Assembly (NCBI GenBank): GCA_016200125.1
Contig: JACQFK010000187.1
Coordinates: forward strand, 1-8,000
Direction of reading: 5' to 3'
DNA length: 8,000 nucleotides
Source of the DNA: Planctomycetota bacterium
GTDB lineage: Bacteria; Planctomycetota; MHYJ01; JACPRB01
The position numbers and the translations under genes were made by a program. Below the pieces are notes generated by a model, which was not told the origin of the DNA, ran no database searches, and saw only the letters and a list, made by a program, of their open reading frames with translations. Each line of letters begins with the position of its first letter. Position 1 is the first letter of the stretch. This document shows positions 1 through 6,789 of the stretch, one piece after another.

Positions 1-495
1 CTGCCCCGCGGTCAGGTTCGCCACCCACACGTGGTACCGGTTGTCGTCGTCGTCGTCGATGGTCACCGTGGCGTTCCCCGGCGCCTCGATCGTGTAGGTC
101 GCCGTCGCGGTGATCGTGACGATCACGGTCTCCACACCTTCGGCGATGGCGTCGTTCACGGGCGTCACCGTCAGGGTCACGCTCGCCTGACCTGCGGGAA
201 GGGTCACGGGACTCGTCAGCGTCGCGTAATCGGCCGGGGCCGACGCGGTGCCGGATACCGTGAAGAAGACGTCCAGCGCCGCGGACGTGCTCCCGGTCCG
301 CGTGATCGTGAAGGTCCCCGTGTTTCCTCCCGCCTCCGAGGCCGTCGCGTCGGTCGCCGCGAGGTTGACCGACGGCAGCGGCGTCGCGGCGACCCGCGAG
401 TCCTTGCTCCGCGTCGCGAAGTAGATCCCGACCGCCAGGTCGCATCCCGCGACCAGCGGCATCAGGGCCAGCGCCAGGAATCTTGCGTGTCTCAT
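1..495 (-). CDS. Calx-beta domain lipoprotein (3' end outside window)
   Basis: Predicted exported lipoprotein of unknown function; 165 codons are visible and the frame is still open at base 1. The N-terminus (MRHARFLALALMPLVAGC) is a type II signal peptide: two Arg residues, a hydrophobic core and a lipobox V15-A16-G17 before C18. Asp19 sits at +2, which in E. coli retains lipoproteins in the inner membrane; whether that rule holds here is unknown. Residues about 41-151 form one Calx-beta domain, with the typical GTA...ADY motif (82-90), a TLPAG turn (98-102), the NDAIAEGVE calcium-binding segment (114-122) and a five-Asp end (147-151). Such domains bind calcium and occur in surface or adhesion proteins. 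What follows (NRYHVWVANLTAGQ) may start another domain. The ATG at 493-495 overlaps the kinase TGA (ATGA, 4 nt); no good Shine-Dalgarno is seen, so translation is probably coupled to the kinase. Confidence 0.85.
   Translation of the reverse strand, partial: MRHARFLALALMPLVAGCDLAVGIYFATRSKDSRVAATPLPSVNLAATDATASEAGGNTGTFTITRTGSTSAALDVFFTVSGTASAPADYATLTSPVTLPAGQASVTLTVTPVNDAIAEGVETVIVTITATATYTIEAPGNATVTIDDDDDNRYHVWVANLTAGQ
43..57. repeat. (GTC)5 trinucleotide run encoding Asp5
   Basis: Five perfect GTC units on the plus strand are five GAC (Asp) codons in the lipoprotein (residues 147-151), at the calcium-binding end of the Calx-beta domain. A change in unit number would alter the acidic patch without shifting the frame. 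Acidic ends are common in these domains, so this is probably just biased codon use. Confidence 0.6.
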
Positions 496-3422
496 TTGTT
501 CTGTCGGTCCAGAGCCCGCTGGATCCAGGAGCGGAGGTCCGGCGTGTCCCAGGACGGGTCCGCCTGGATCAGGGCCCGCCAGTCTGCCACCGCCTCGGCG
601 TCCTTGCCCAGCGAAAAGTTCACGTTCGCCCGCAGGTAGCGCGCGGGCTGGAAGTCCGGCGCCGCCGCGAGCACCGCGTCCGCGTCCGCCCGCGCCAGCT
701 CCTCCTCGGCCCGGCCGTCGCCGCCGCCGCGCCGGCGGATCTCCGCCAGCAGGAAGAGCGCCCGGCCCCGGTGGTAGCGCGCCTCCATCAGGCCGCCCTG
801 ACATTCGATCGCCCACTTGAACGACTCCACCGCGGCCGTCACGAAGTCCGACTCGTCCCGGTTCTCCGCCACCTCCTGCCGCGCCAGCAGGAGCGACGCC
901 GCGCCCGTCAGCAGCCCCGTTTCCGCGTGGTCGCGCGACGCCGCCCGCGCCTTCTGCTGCGCCGCCCTCGCCAGGTCGGCGTAGGGCCGGCCCGCCTTGA
1001 ACTCGCGCTCCGCCGCCGACAGCTCCGCCGCCGCCGCGATCAGGCCCGCCCGGACTCCCTCCCCCAGCTTCGGAAGATCCTCCTTCAGCTCGTCGAGCCG
1101 GCCGAGCCGCAGCCGCGCCTGCGCGGCGAGCAGCCGCGGCGGCGCCCAGCCGGGGTCCTGCTTCGCCAGTTCGTCCGCCCGGCGCAGCGCCTCCTCGAGC
1201 AGCGCCTTCCCGTCGCCGCGCGACCGCAGCAGCCGCGTCCCCAGCCCGAGCCTAAGCTCGATCGCCGCCAGCCGCCCCGGCCAGGTCGCCGGCGCGTCGC
1301 CCGCCAGCGCCATCGCCTCGCGATACTCCTTCTCGCCGTCCGCCCAGGCCGGCGCCTTCGCCCGCAGCCTCGCCGAAAGCAGCGCCGCCCGGTGCTCGGC
1401 GTCCGCGCCTTCCCAGGCGGCCTTCAGGTGCTTCTCCAGGTCGGACGCCCCCTCGATCCGCGCGATCGCCGCGTGGACCAGCGGCGCGTCCGCGCCCGCC
1501 TCGTCGAGCAGGAGAACCAGCACGATCTCCGTGCTGGCGGCGATCGCCAGCCCGGCGCCGAAGTGCTCCCGCCGGCCCTCCGCGTCCTCCGACTGCAGGA
1601 CCTCGTCGAAGCGGCGGGCCAGATAGGCCGCGCGGCACCAGGCCGCCCGGAACACCGGCAGCCGCTTCGGCCGCAGCAGATCCGCCGCCTTCCCGTAGTC
1701 CCCCGCCGCGAGCTCCGTCAGGCCCTGGATCGCCGCTCCGTCCTCCTTGTATTCCGCCGCAAGATCGGAGCCGACCTTCGCCCGGGCCACCGCCTTGATC
1801 TCCGCGGCCAGAGGCGCGGGACGCCGGTCCCATTCGAAGCCGGGACATTCCAGGAGCGGCAGCGGACAGGGCTTCGCGAGCGCGTCTTCGAGGTCCAGCA
1901 GCGCCGAGACCAGGAGCAGCCGGTAGTCGTCCTCCTTCCGCCGTCCCAGCTCCGCGAGCTCCCGCGCGGCGGCCTCGCGGTCCCCGGCCGCGTAGAGCGC
2001 CCGGACCTTCGCCGCGCGCGCCCGGAGGTCGCCGGGCTTCAGCCGGAGCACCTCGGTGAGGGGGCGGAGCACGCCGCTCACGACACGGTCGCGGCGGATC
2101 TCCGGCGTCACGTTCTGGTCCTCGAGCGTGCGGAGCTCGGCGATCGCGTCGGCGTAGAGGCGCGGAGCCGGATCGGCCGGCTTCGGAGCCGCGAACATCC
2201 GGGGGATTCCGAACCAGAGCGCCGCCCCGAGCGCCGCGGCCACGGCAAGGCGGGGCAGCCAGCGTCGCGCGACCGACCTGGCGATGCCGTAGCGCCCGGC
2301 GAACCTCCCGTCGCCGATCATCCGGTCGAGCGCCGCGGCGAACTCCCCCATCGTCGCGAAACGGCGCGAGGGGTCCTTCGCCATCGACCGCTCGACCAGC
2401 ATCTCGAGCTCGGGGGAGATCTCCCGGTTGAAGCGGGACAGGCGCGGCGGGGTCTTGTCCAACACCTCGAGCAGCAGCGTCGCCAGGTTTTTCGAGACGA
2501 AGGGCGGCCGGCGGGCGAGCAGCGCGTAGAGGGTCGCGCCGAGCGAGTAGATGTCGCTGCGGCCGTCGATCCGGCGGTGCTCGCCGCGGGCCTGCTCGGG
2601 CGACATGAACTGCGGCGTGCCGAAGGTCGTCCCGGTGATCGACAGCTGGGCGGTCACGTTGCCCACCACTTCCTTGGCGAGGCCGAAGTCGGTGAGGAAG
2701 ACCCGGCCCTTGCCGTCGACCATCAGGTTGCCCGGCTTCACGTCGCGGTGGACCACGCCCTGGTCGTGGGCGTAGCTGAGCGCCTGGGCGGCGTCGCGGA
2801 TCAGGGCGAGGGCGCTGAGCAGCGGGAGCGGCTGCGCGTCGATGGGCCCGCCTTCGATGAACTGCATCGCGATCCAGCCGCGTGAGCCCTGCTCGCCCGC
2901 GTGGAACACGGTCGCGATCGAGGGATGGCTCAGCCGGCCGGCGATCTGCGCCTCGCGGACGAAGCGCTCGCGGTCGGCGACGTCCTCGGTGTCGATCACC
3001 TTGAGCGCGACGATCCGGCCGACGTTCTCGTCCCAGGCGCGGTAGACGCGGCCCATGCCGCCCTTGCCGACCTCCTTCAGCAGGACATAGGGCCCCAGGA
3101 CGTTGCGCGGATCCGCGGCGGCCGCCTCCGCCTCCGGCGGCCGCTTCCGGGCGGAGCGGATCGCGGAGATCGACGAGGGCGAGCCCGGGGTCTTCGGGCC
3201 GTCGGCCGCGGCGAGGACGACGGTCGGCGGCGGCTTGATCGTCTGCATCGCCCGATCGTCGATCAGCCCGCGGGCGCAGAGGATGGCGAAGAGGCTGCGG
3301 CAGGAGCCCTGGCGGTCGAGCTCGTCGCGCTGGAGCTCCTGGGCGGAGCGGACCTGCTCCGGCGAGACCACGGGGCTCTCGCGGAGGATCCGGAGAAATT
3401 CCGAATCCTGGATTTCGGCCAC
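492..3422 (-). CDS. Membrane-anchored Hanks-type Ser/Thr protein kinase with TPR-like C-terminal domain
   Basis: A 976-aa protein kinase that should phosphorylate Ser/Thr on cytoplasmic targets. Residues 1-105 form a small N-terminal helical region and a low-complexity linker. The kinase domain spans about 110-370 and all catalytic motifs are intact: glycine loop GKGGMGRVY (119-127), Lys141 in VALK, Glu157 in the C-helix, HRDVKPGN (225-232, catalytic Asp227, an RD kinase), DFG (245-247), activation loop with several Thr/Ser before MSPEQ (273-277), SDIYSLG (289-295) and the late Arg353. One transmembrane helix lies at about 389-410. Residues 411-976 are Ala/Leu-rich helices with TPR-like spacing, clearest near the C-terminus (about 915-960), presumably periplasmic and for protein binding. 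The start is GTG with AGGGAG (3429-3434) 6 nt upstream. It lies 39 nt after a membrane-protein gene and overlaps the next gene by 4 nt. The fold is certain; the signal and targets are unknown. Confidence 0.95.
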   Translation of the reverse strand: MAEIQDSEFLRILRESPVVSPEQVRSAQELQRDELDRQGSCRSLFAILCARGLIDDRAMQTIKPPPTVVLAAADGPKTPGSPSSISAIRSARKRPPEAEAAAADPRNVLGPYVLLKEVGKGGMGRVYRAWDENVGRIVALKVIDTEDVADRERFVREAQIAGRLSHPSIATVFHAGEQGSRGWIAMQFIEGGPIDAQPLPLLSALALIRDAAQALSYAHDQGVVHRDVKPGNLMVDGKGRVFLTDFGLAKEVVGNVTAQLSITGTTFGTPQFMSPEQARGEHRRIDGRSDIYSLGATLYALLARRPPFVSKNLATLLLEVLDKTPPRLSRFNREISPELEMLVERSMAKDPSRRFATMGEFAAALDRMIGDGRFAGRYGIARSVARRWLPRLAVAAALGAALWFGIPRMFAAPKPADPAPRLYADAIAELRTLEDQNVTPEIRRDRVVSGVLRPLTEVLRLKPGDLRARAAKVRALYAAGDREAAARELAELGRRKEDDYRLLLVSALLDLEDALAKPCPLPLLECPGFEWDRRPAPLAAEIKAVARAKVGSDLAAEYKEDGAAIQGLTELAAGDYGKAADLLRPKRLPVFRAAWCRAAYLARRFDEVLQSEDAEGRREHFGAGLAIAASTEIVLVLLLDEAGADAPLVHAAIARIEGASDLEKHLKAAWEGADAEHRAALLSARLRAKAPAWADGEKEYREAMALAGDAPATWPGRLAAIELRLGLGTRLLRSRGDGKALLEEALRRADELAKQDPGWAPPRLLAAQARLRLGRLDELKEDLPKLGEGVRAGLIAAAAELSAAEREFKAGRPYADLARAAQQKARAASRDHAETGLLTGAASLLLARQEVAENRDESDFVTAAVESFKWAIECQGGLMEARYHRGRALFLLAEIRRRGGGDGRAEEELARADADAVLAAAPDFQPARYLRANVNFSLGKDAEAVADWRALIQADPSWDTPDLRSWIQRALDRQNK

Positions 3423-3428
3423 GGAGAT

Positions 3429-3434
3429 CTCCCT
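3429..3434 (-). promoter_or_regulatory. Ribosome binding site of the kinase gene
   Basis: AGGGAG ends 6 nt before the GTG at 3420-3422. It supports this non-ATG start over later in-frame codons. Confidence 0.7.
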
Positions 3435-3461
3435 GTTCCTTTCCCCCGGAGAGAGGAAATC

Positions 3462-4133
3462 CTAACCGGAAGCAGGGGCCGTGTCCACGGCCGCGCGGGG
3501 GCGGAGGCGGGAGAGGAGTTCGCCGGCCACGACCAGGAGTCCGCCCGCCGGGGCCGTCCAGGCGCCGGCCAGCGCGCGGGGCGTTCCATTTTGCTTGATG
3601 AGGGGCAGCAGCAGGTCCCAGCCGCTGTCGAGCAGGAAGAGCCCGTTGAGCGCGAGCAGCAGCCCGAGGGAGAGGCGGACGAAGCCGCCGGTGGAGCGGG
3701 CGAAATCGCCGCCCACGAGGCGCGCGAGCGCGAGCCCGCCCAGGAGGATCGGCATCAGGAAGAGCAGCAGCGACAGGGGGAACGAGGGCAGGGGCGCCTG
3801 GGGCCCGCCGCCCGTCTGGGTGAGCAGGACCGACCCGAGGGTCGTCAGCGCGAAGGAGACGGCCAGTAGGAGGGCGAGCGTGAGGGCGCGCAGGGCCGCG
3901 TCGGGCCGGAGGCCGCGCCAGGCGCCCGCCAGGAGGGCCGCGCCCACGACGAGGGGGACGAAGAGCCAGAGGGCGAGGCCCAGCCGCTCCAGGGGCGCGA
4001 GGACCGGCGAGAGCTCCCCCATGATCAGGATCGGGCTGAAGCGCCGGCCCGCCGCCTCGCAGTGCTGCAGGAGGGGCGAGAGGAGGAGCAGGAAGGCCCC
4101 GATGCGGACAAACCAGCGGAAGGGATCCGTCAC
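3462..4133 (-). CDS. Polytopic membrane protein of unknown function
   Basis: A 223-aa integral membrane protein that I cannot assign to a family. Hydrophobic stretches at about 8-22 (weaker), 51-71, 81-105, 119-139, 151-169 and 187-207 suggest five or six transmembrane helices joined by short loops. The tail after 208 is Arg-, Ala- and Pro-rich and probably soluble. There are no evident catalytic motifs or conserved charged residues inside the helices. The start is GTG: an in-frame TAG four codons upstream excludes a longer protein, and there is no convincing Shine-Dalgarno. The gene begins 39 nt after rplU and ends 39 nt before the kinase, with the same orientation throughout, so all three may share a transcript. 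A role as an accessory membrane subunit for the kinase is only positional inference. Confidence 0.8.
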   Translation of the reverse strand: MTDPFRWFVRIGAFLLLLSPLLQHCEAAGRRFSPILIMGELSPVLAPLERLGLALWLFVPLVVGAALLAGAWRGLRPDAALRALTLALLLAVSFALTTLGSVLLTQTGGGPQAPLPSFPLSLLLFLMPILLGGLALARLVGGDFARSTGGFVRLSLGLLLALNGLFLLDSGWDLLLPLIKQNGTPRALAGAWTAPAGGLLVVAGELLSRLRPRAAVDTAPASG

Positions 4134-4145
4134 GGATGAAGTCTA

Positions 4146-4162
4146 CCACGCCGATGGCGTGG
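4146..4162 (-). promoter_or_regulatory. Short perfect hairpin after rplU
   Basis: Minus strand CCACGCC-ATC-GGCGTGG is a 7-bp stem with a 3-nt loop, in the 39-nt gap between the rplU stop and the GTG of the membrane protein. No T-run follows, so it is not a normal intrinsic terminator. It could attenuate transcription or hinder ribosome access to the poorly marked GTG start. A short stem like this can also arise by chance at this GC content. Confidence 0.3.
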
Positions 4163-4172
4163 GAAGGGAACG

Positions 4173-4487
4173 CTAGCCCGTCACGATGTCCGTGACTTTG
4201 ACCAGCGTGAGCTCGGAGCGGTGGCCGCGGGTGCGGTGGTAGCCTTCGCGCTTGCGGAACTTGAAGACGCGGACCTTGTCGCCCCGGAAATTCTTCACGA
4301 CCTCGGCGAGAACCTTCGCGCCCTTCACCGTGGGGGCGCCGATGGTCGCCTTCGTGCCGTCGTGGAGGAGCACGACCTCGGTGAACTCCAGCTTCTCGCC
4401 CTCCTTGGGCCCCTGCTGGTCGAGCTCGAGGGTCGCGCCTTTTTCCGCGCGGTACTGCCGGCCGCCGTTCTTGAAGATCGCGTACAT
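4173..4487 (-). CDS. rplU: 50S ribosomal protein L21
   Basis: Structural protein of the large ribosomal subunit that binds 23S rRNA. The 104-aa length matches the family (103 in E. coli). The N-terminal MYAIFKNGGRQYRAEKG and the basic C-terminal signature with REGYHRTRGHRSELTLVKV (about 80-98) are diagnostic of bL21. The ATG is well placed after AAGGA (4495-4499) with a 7-nt spacer, and the gene ends in TAG. Upstream, across a 140-nt gap, is the RNase E/G gene, a frequent neighbour of rplU in bacteria. Downstream the usual rpmA (L27) and obg are absent; a membrane-protein gene and a kinase gene follow instead. Confidence 0.97.
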   Translation of the reverse strand: MYAIFKNGGRQYRAEKGATLELDQQGPKEGEKLEFTEVVLLHDGTKATIGAPTVKGAKVLAEVVKNFRGDKVRVFKFRKREGYHRTRGHRSELTLVKVTDIVTG

Positions 4488-4494
4488 GGGCCGA

Positions 4495-4499
4495 TCCTT
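4495..4499 (-). promoter_or_regulatory. Ribosome binding site of rplU
   Basis: AAGGA lies 7 nt upstream of the ATG, in the only AT-richer stretch of this gap, and agrees with the conserved L21 N-terminus. Confidence 0.75.
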
Positions 4500-4556
4500 A
4501 TATCAGACCCAATCCCCGGGAGCAAGGGAAAAATCAGAATTGCGGGCGCAGGCGAG

Positions 4557-4575
4557 CGTCCCCCTTGGGGGGACG
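4557..4575 (-). promoter_or_regulatory. GC-rich hairpin in the rng-rplU gap
   Basis: Minus strand CGTCCCCC-CAA-GGGGGACG is a perfect 8-bp stem with a 3-nt loop. It is followed by CTCGCC rather than a T-run; the nearest T-run is about 20 nt further on. It could be a transcript-end stabiliser, a weak terminator, or an element of the rplU leader. Function is not shown by sequence alone. Confidence 0.4.
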
Positions 4576-4608
4576 GGAGGGGGGAAGTTTCTGCCCGTGT
4601 CCTGAGTG

Positions 4609-4626
4609 CCGGGTACCGAGACCCGG
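4609..4626 (-). promoter_or_regulatory. Hairpin directly after the rng stop codon
   Basis: Minus strand CCGGGT-CTCGGT-ACCCGG (6-bp stem, 6-nt loop) begins one base after the rng TAG. With the next hairpin it makes two stems in a 140-nt gap. No T-run follows. It could protect the mRNA 3' end or be a processing site. Confidence 0.3.
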
Positions 4627-4627
4627 G

Positions 4628-6163
4628 CTACTTGACGAAGTCGAACACCTTCTCGCCGTCGGTGTTGTAGCAGGAGAACTCGATCCGGTTGGAGGCCAGC
4701 TCTCGCGTGGGGCTCAGGTGGATCCGCTTCCGGTGTCGCTCCTCGAGCTGCTTGAGGTCGTCCAGGCGCCCCTTCAGGTAGCCCGCGACGTCGGGGCTCA
4801 CCCGGGCCTCGACCACGGCGATGTCGTCGCGGTCGAGCGTCGACTTGAGCGCCCGCATCACCTCGAGCGCCATCGACTCGATATTCTTCACGAAGCCGGT
4901 GCCGCCGCAGGCGGGGCAGGGGTCGCTCGAGACGACCTGCAGGCTCGGCCGGGTCTTCTGCCGGGCGATCTCGAGCAGGCAGAACTGGGAGAGCGGCAGG
5001 AGGACCATCTGGGAGCGGTCCTTGCGCGACTCCTCGCGCACCTCGTTCTCCAGCTCGCGCTTGTGGCGCTCCTGCTTCATGTCGATGTAGTCGATCACGA
5101 TGATGCCGCCCAGGTCGCGGAGGCGGAGCTGGCGCATGATCTCCCGCGCCGCCTCGAGGTTCGTCTTGAGCGCGAGGTCCTCGGGGTTCGCCTCGCGCAC
5201 CAGGCGGCCGGAGTTGACGTCGATTGCGGTCATCCCCTCCGTGGGCTCGATCACGATCGAGCCGCCCGAGGGGAGGTTCACGGTCTTCGCCGCGAGCTGC
5301 TCGATCTGGCTCTCGATGTCGTGCTTGTAGAAGAGCGGCGTGGGGCCGCCGTAGAGCTCCAGGCGGTCGCGGAAGCGCGGCATCACGTGGTCGAAGAAGT
5401 CGCAGAGCCGCTGGTGGACGCCGGGGTCGTCCACGATCACCTTCTCGATCTCGGGGGAGAAGAAGTCGCGGACGGTGCGGATCACGAGCTCCGTTTCCTG
5501 GTAGAGCGACGCGGGGGCCCGGGCCTGCTTGGCCCGCTGGTCCACCGCGTGCCAGACGCGCTGGAGGTACTCGAAGTCGTTCTTCAGGTCCTGGATCGGC
5601 GTGTCGCCCGACGCGGTCCGCACGATGAAGCCGACGTTCGTGGGGAACTCCTGGGTGAGCTGCTTCATCAGTGTGCGGAGCGTGGCGCGCTGCTGCGGGT
5701 TGGTGATCTTCTTCGAAACGCCGACCTTGGTCGTGAGCGGCGTGAGCACGAGGAAGCGCCCCGGGAGCGAGACCTCCATCGACACCGAGGGCCCCTTCTC
5801 GCCGAAGGGGTCGCGGATCACCTGGACCAGGACCTCCTGGCCGGGACGCAGCAGGTTCTGGATGAGCCGCTTGGGGCCGCGCGGGCGCTGCCCCCGCTGC
5901 GGGTGATGGTAGGGCTCCTCGCCCTCCCCCACGGTCTCCGAGACGTGGAGGAACGCGTTCTTGTCCAGGCCGATGTTCACGAAGGCCGCCTGAAGGCTCG
6001 CGTGGACGTTCTCCACGCGCCCCTTGTAGATGTTGCCGACCAGCGTCTCGTGGCTCGTCCGCTCCACGTGGAGGTCTTCGAGCCGGCCGTCGCGGACCAC
6101 GGCGATCCGCGTCTCCTCCTTCTCGAGGGCGTTGACGAGCATCCAGCGGCCGGCGTCGCTCAC
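4628..6163 (-). CDS. rng: Ribonuclease E/G family endoribonuclease
   Basis: Single-strand-specific endoribonuclease that acts in rRNA maturation and mRNA decay. The 511-aa length is close to E. coli RNase G (489), and there is no long disordered tail like that of RNase E, so the RNase G type is favoured. The S1 RNA-binding domain starts at VGNIYKGRV (42-50) and runs to about 140. The 5'-monophosphate sensor has Arg182-Thr183 (VRTA). Metal-binding catalytic Asp residues are Asp315 (IDVNSGR) and Asp358 (IDYIDM), 43 apart as in E. coli RNase E (303, 346). The Zn-link CPACGGTG has Cys416 and Cys419, spaced as in RNase E. The GTG start overlaps the upstream stop (GTGA, 4 nt). An ATG seven codons later (Met8) is the alternative start; a longer N-terminus would run deep into the upstream gene. 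The gene ends in TAG. Confidence 0.95.
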   Translation of the reverse strand: MSDAGRWMLVNALEKEETRIAVVRDGRLEDLHVERTSHETLVGNIYKGRVENVHASLQAAFVNIGLDKNAFLHVSETVGEGEEPYHHPQRGQRPRGPKRLIQNLLRPGQEVLVQVIRDPFGEKGPSVSMEVSLPGRFLVLTPLTTKVGVSKKITNPQQRATLRTLMKQLTQEFPTNVGFIVRTASGDTPIQDLKNDFEYLQRVWHAVDQRAKQARAPASLYQETELVIRTVRDFFSPEIEKVIVDDPGVHQRLCDFFDHVMPRFRDRLELYGGPTPLFYKHDIESQIEQLAAKTVNLPSGGSIVIEPTEGMTAIDVNSGRLVREANPEDLALKTNLEAAREIMRQLRLRDLGGIIVIDYIDMKQERHKRELENEVREESRKDRSQMVLLPLSQFCLLEIARQKTRPSLQVVSSDPCPACGGTGFVKNIESMALEVMRALKSTLDRDDIAVVEARVSPDVAGYLKGRLDDLKQLEERHRKRIHLSPTRELASNRIEFSCYNTDGEKVFDFVK

Positions 6164-6789
6164 GGCCGCACCGCCACTTCGGTGTAGGTCTTCTTGAGCC
6201 GGACCGTCCCGTCGGTCGAGATTCCCACCGCCCGGAGCACCTCCTCCGGCTTGGCGGTCCCCTGGTCGGTCACGCGGATGCGCAGGTAGATCCGGCCCCC
6301 GTCCGCCTCCAGCGCCATGACGTACTGGCGGATCTCGACCGTCTTGGAGCCCTTGTCCGAGACGCGCTCCACCGGGCACTCCTTGAGGGCGAGGAAGGCG
6401 CGGATGCGGTCGGCGACGCCGTCGAGCGCGCCGTCGCAGGCGGCCTCGTACTCCACGAAATTGACGAACGACCGCTGCTTGCGGTCGAAGGCCTCGGCGG
6501 ACACGACGCCCACGCCCTCGGGCAGCTGCTCCCCGAGGACCTTTTCGATGCCCTTGGGCGAAGTCCAGCTCGTCAGCTCGAACTCGAGGATCTCGTCCAT
6601 CGACTCGATGCCCAGGCCGAGCGCCGTGGGGAAGGCGATGACAGGATGGGGGTTGTAGCCCTCCGTCATGCGGAGCGGGAGTCCCGTCCTCCGAAGCGCC
6701 CGCTCGAAGAGGCGCATGAGGTCGTGATGCGACAGGAAGCGCATCCTGCCCGTCTTCGTGAACCGGACCCGGTACGAGAAGATATTCAT
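6160..6789 (-). CDS. DUF2344 / TIGR03936 radical SAM-linked protein
   Basis: A 209-aa protein of the DUF2344 (TIGR03936) family, whose biochemical role I do not know. The family signature is clear near the N-terminus: YRVRFTKTGRMRFLSHHDL (6-24), FERALRRTGLP (28-38), TEGYNPHP (42-49) and LGLGIES (57-63). Elsewhere the domain is fused to, or encoded beside, a B12-binding-type radical SAM protein (TIGR03960); here it stands alone. The ATG at 6787-6789 is chosen because the family usually begins at the YRVRF strand. A TTG-initiated version 23 codons longer (from 6858) would translate non-family sequence and part of an inverted repeat. There is no Shine-Dalgarno; the upstream 20 nt are pyrimidine-rich. 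Its TGA overlaps the rng GTG by 4 nt, so the two are almost certainly translated together. Confidence 0.88.
   Translation of the reverse strand: MNIFSYRVRFTKTGRMRFLSHHDLMRLFERALRRTGLPLRMTEGYNPHPVIAFPTALGLGIESMDEILEFELTSWTSPKGIEKVLGEQLPEGVGVVSAEAFDRKQRSFVNFVEYEAACDGALDGVADRIRAFLALKECPVERVSDKGSKTVEIRQYVMALEADGGRIYLRIRVTDQGTAKPEEVLRAVGISTDGTVRLKKTYTEVAVRP

Noticed and set aside
483..2885. 800-codon open frame on the plus strand opposite the kinase gene
   Set aside because: It is Arg-, Pro- and Leu-rich with no recognisable domain, and exactly mirrors the kinase coding strand. Long antisense frames are expected at this GC content.
1252..4149. 965-codon open frame on the minus strand across the kinase and membrane-protein genes
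   Set aside because: It is a Pro/Arg/Gly-rich shadow frame overlapping two genes whose own frames hold clear kinase motifs and transmembrane segments.
4497..4525. Promoter-like TTGCTC-17 nt-TATAAG ahead of rplU (minus strand)
   Set aside because: The -10 match is good, but transcription would start about 3 nt before the ATG and the -10 box would overlap the ribosome binding site. The -35 box matches only three of six bases. More likely chance overlap with the Shine-Dalgarno.
4565..6187. 540-codon plus-strand open frame opposite rng
   Set aside because: Low-complexity Val/Leu/Arg/His composition and complete overlap with a gene that has all RNase E/G catalytic residues.
6164..6379. Longer N-terminus for the RNase E/G protein (72 extra codons)
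   Set aside because: The extension is Gly/Arg/Pro-rich with no family similarity and lies wholly inside the DUF2344 gene. The GTG at 6163 with the GTGA overlap fits the family N-terminus.
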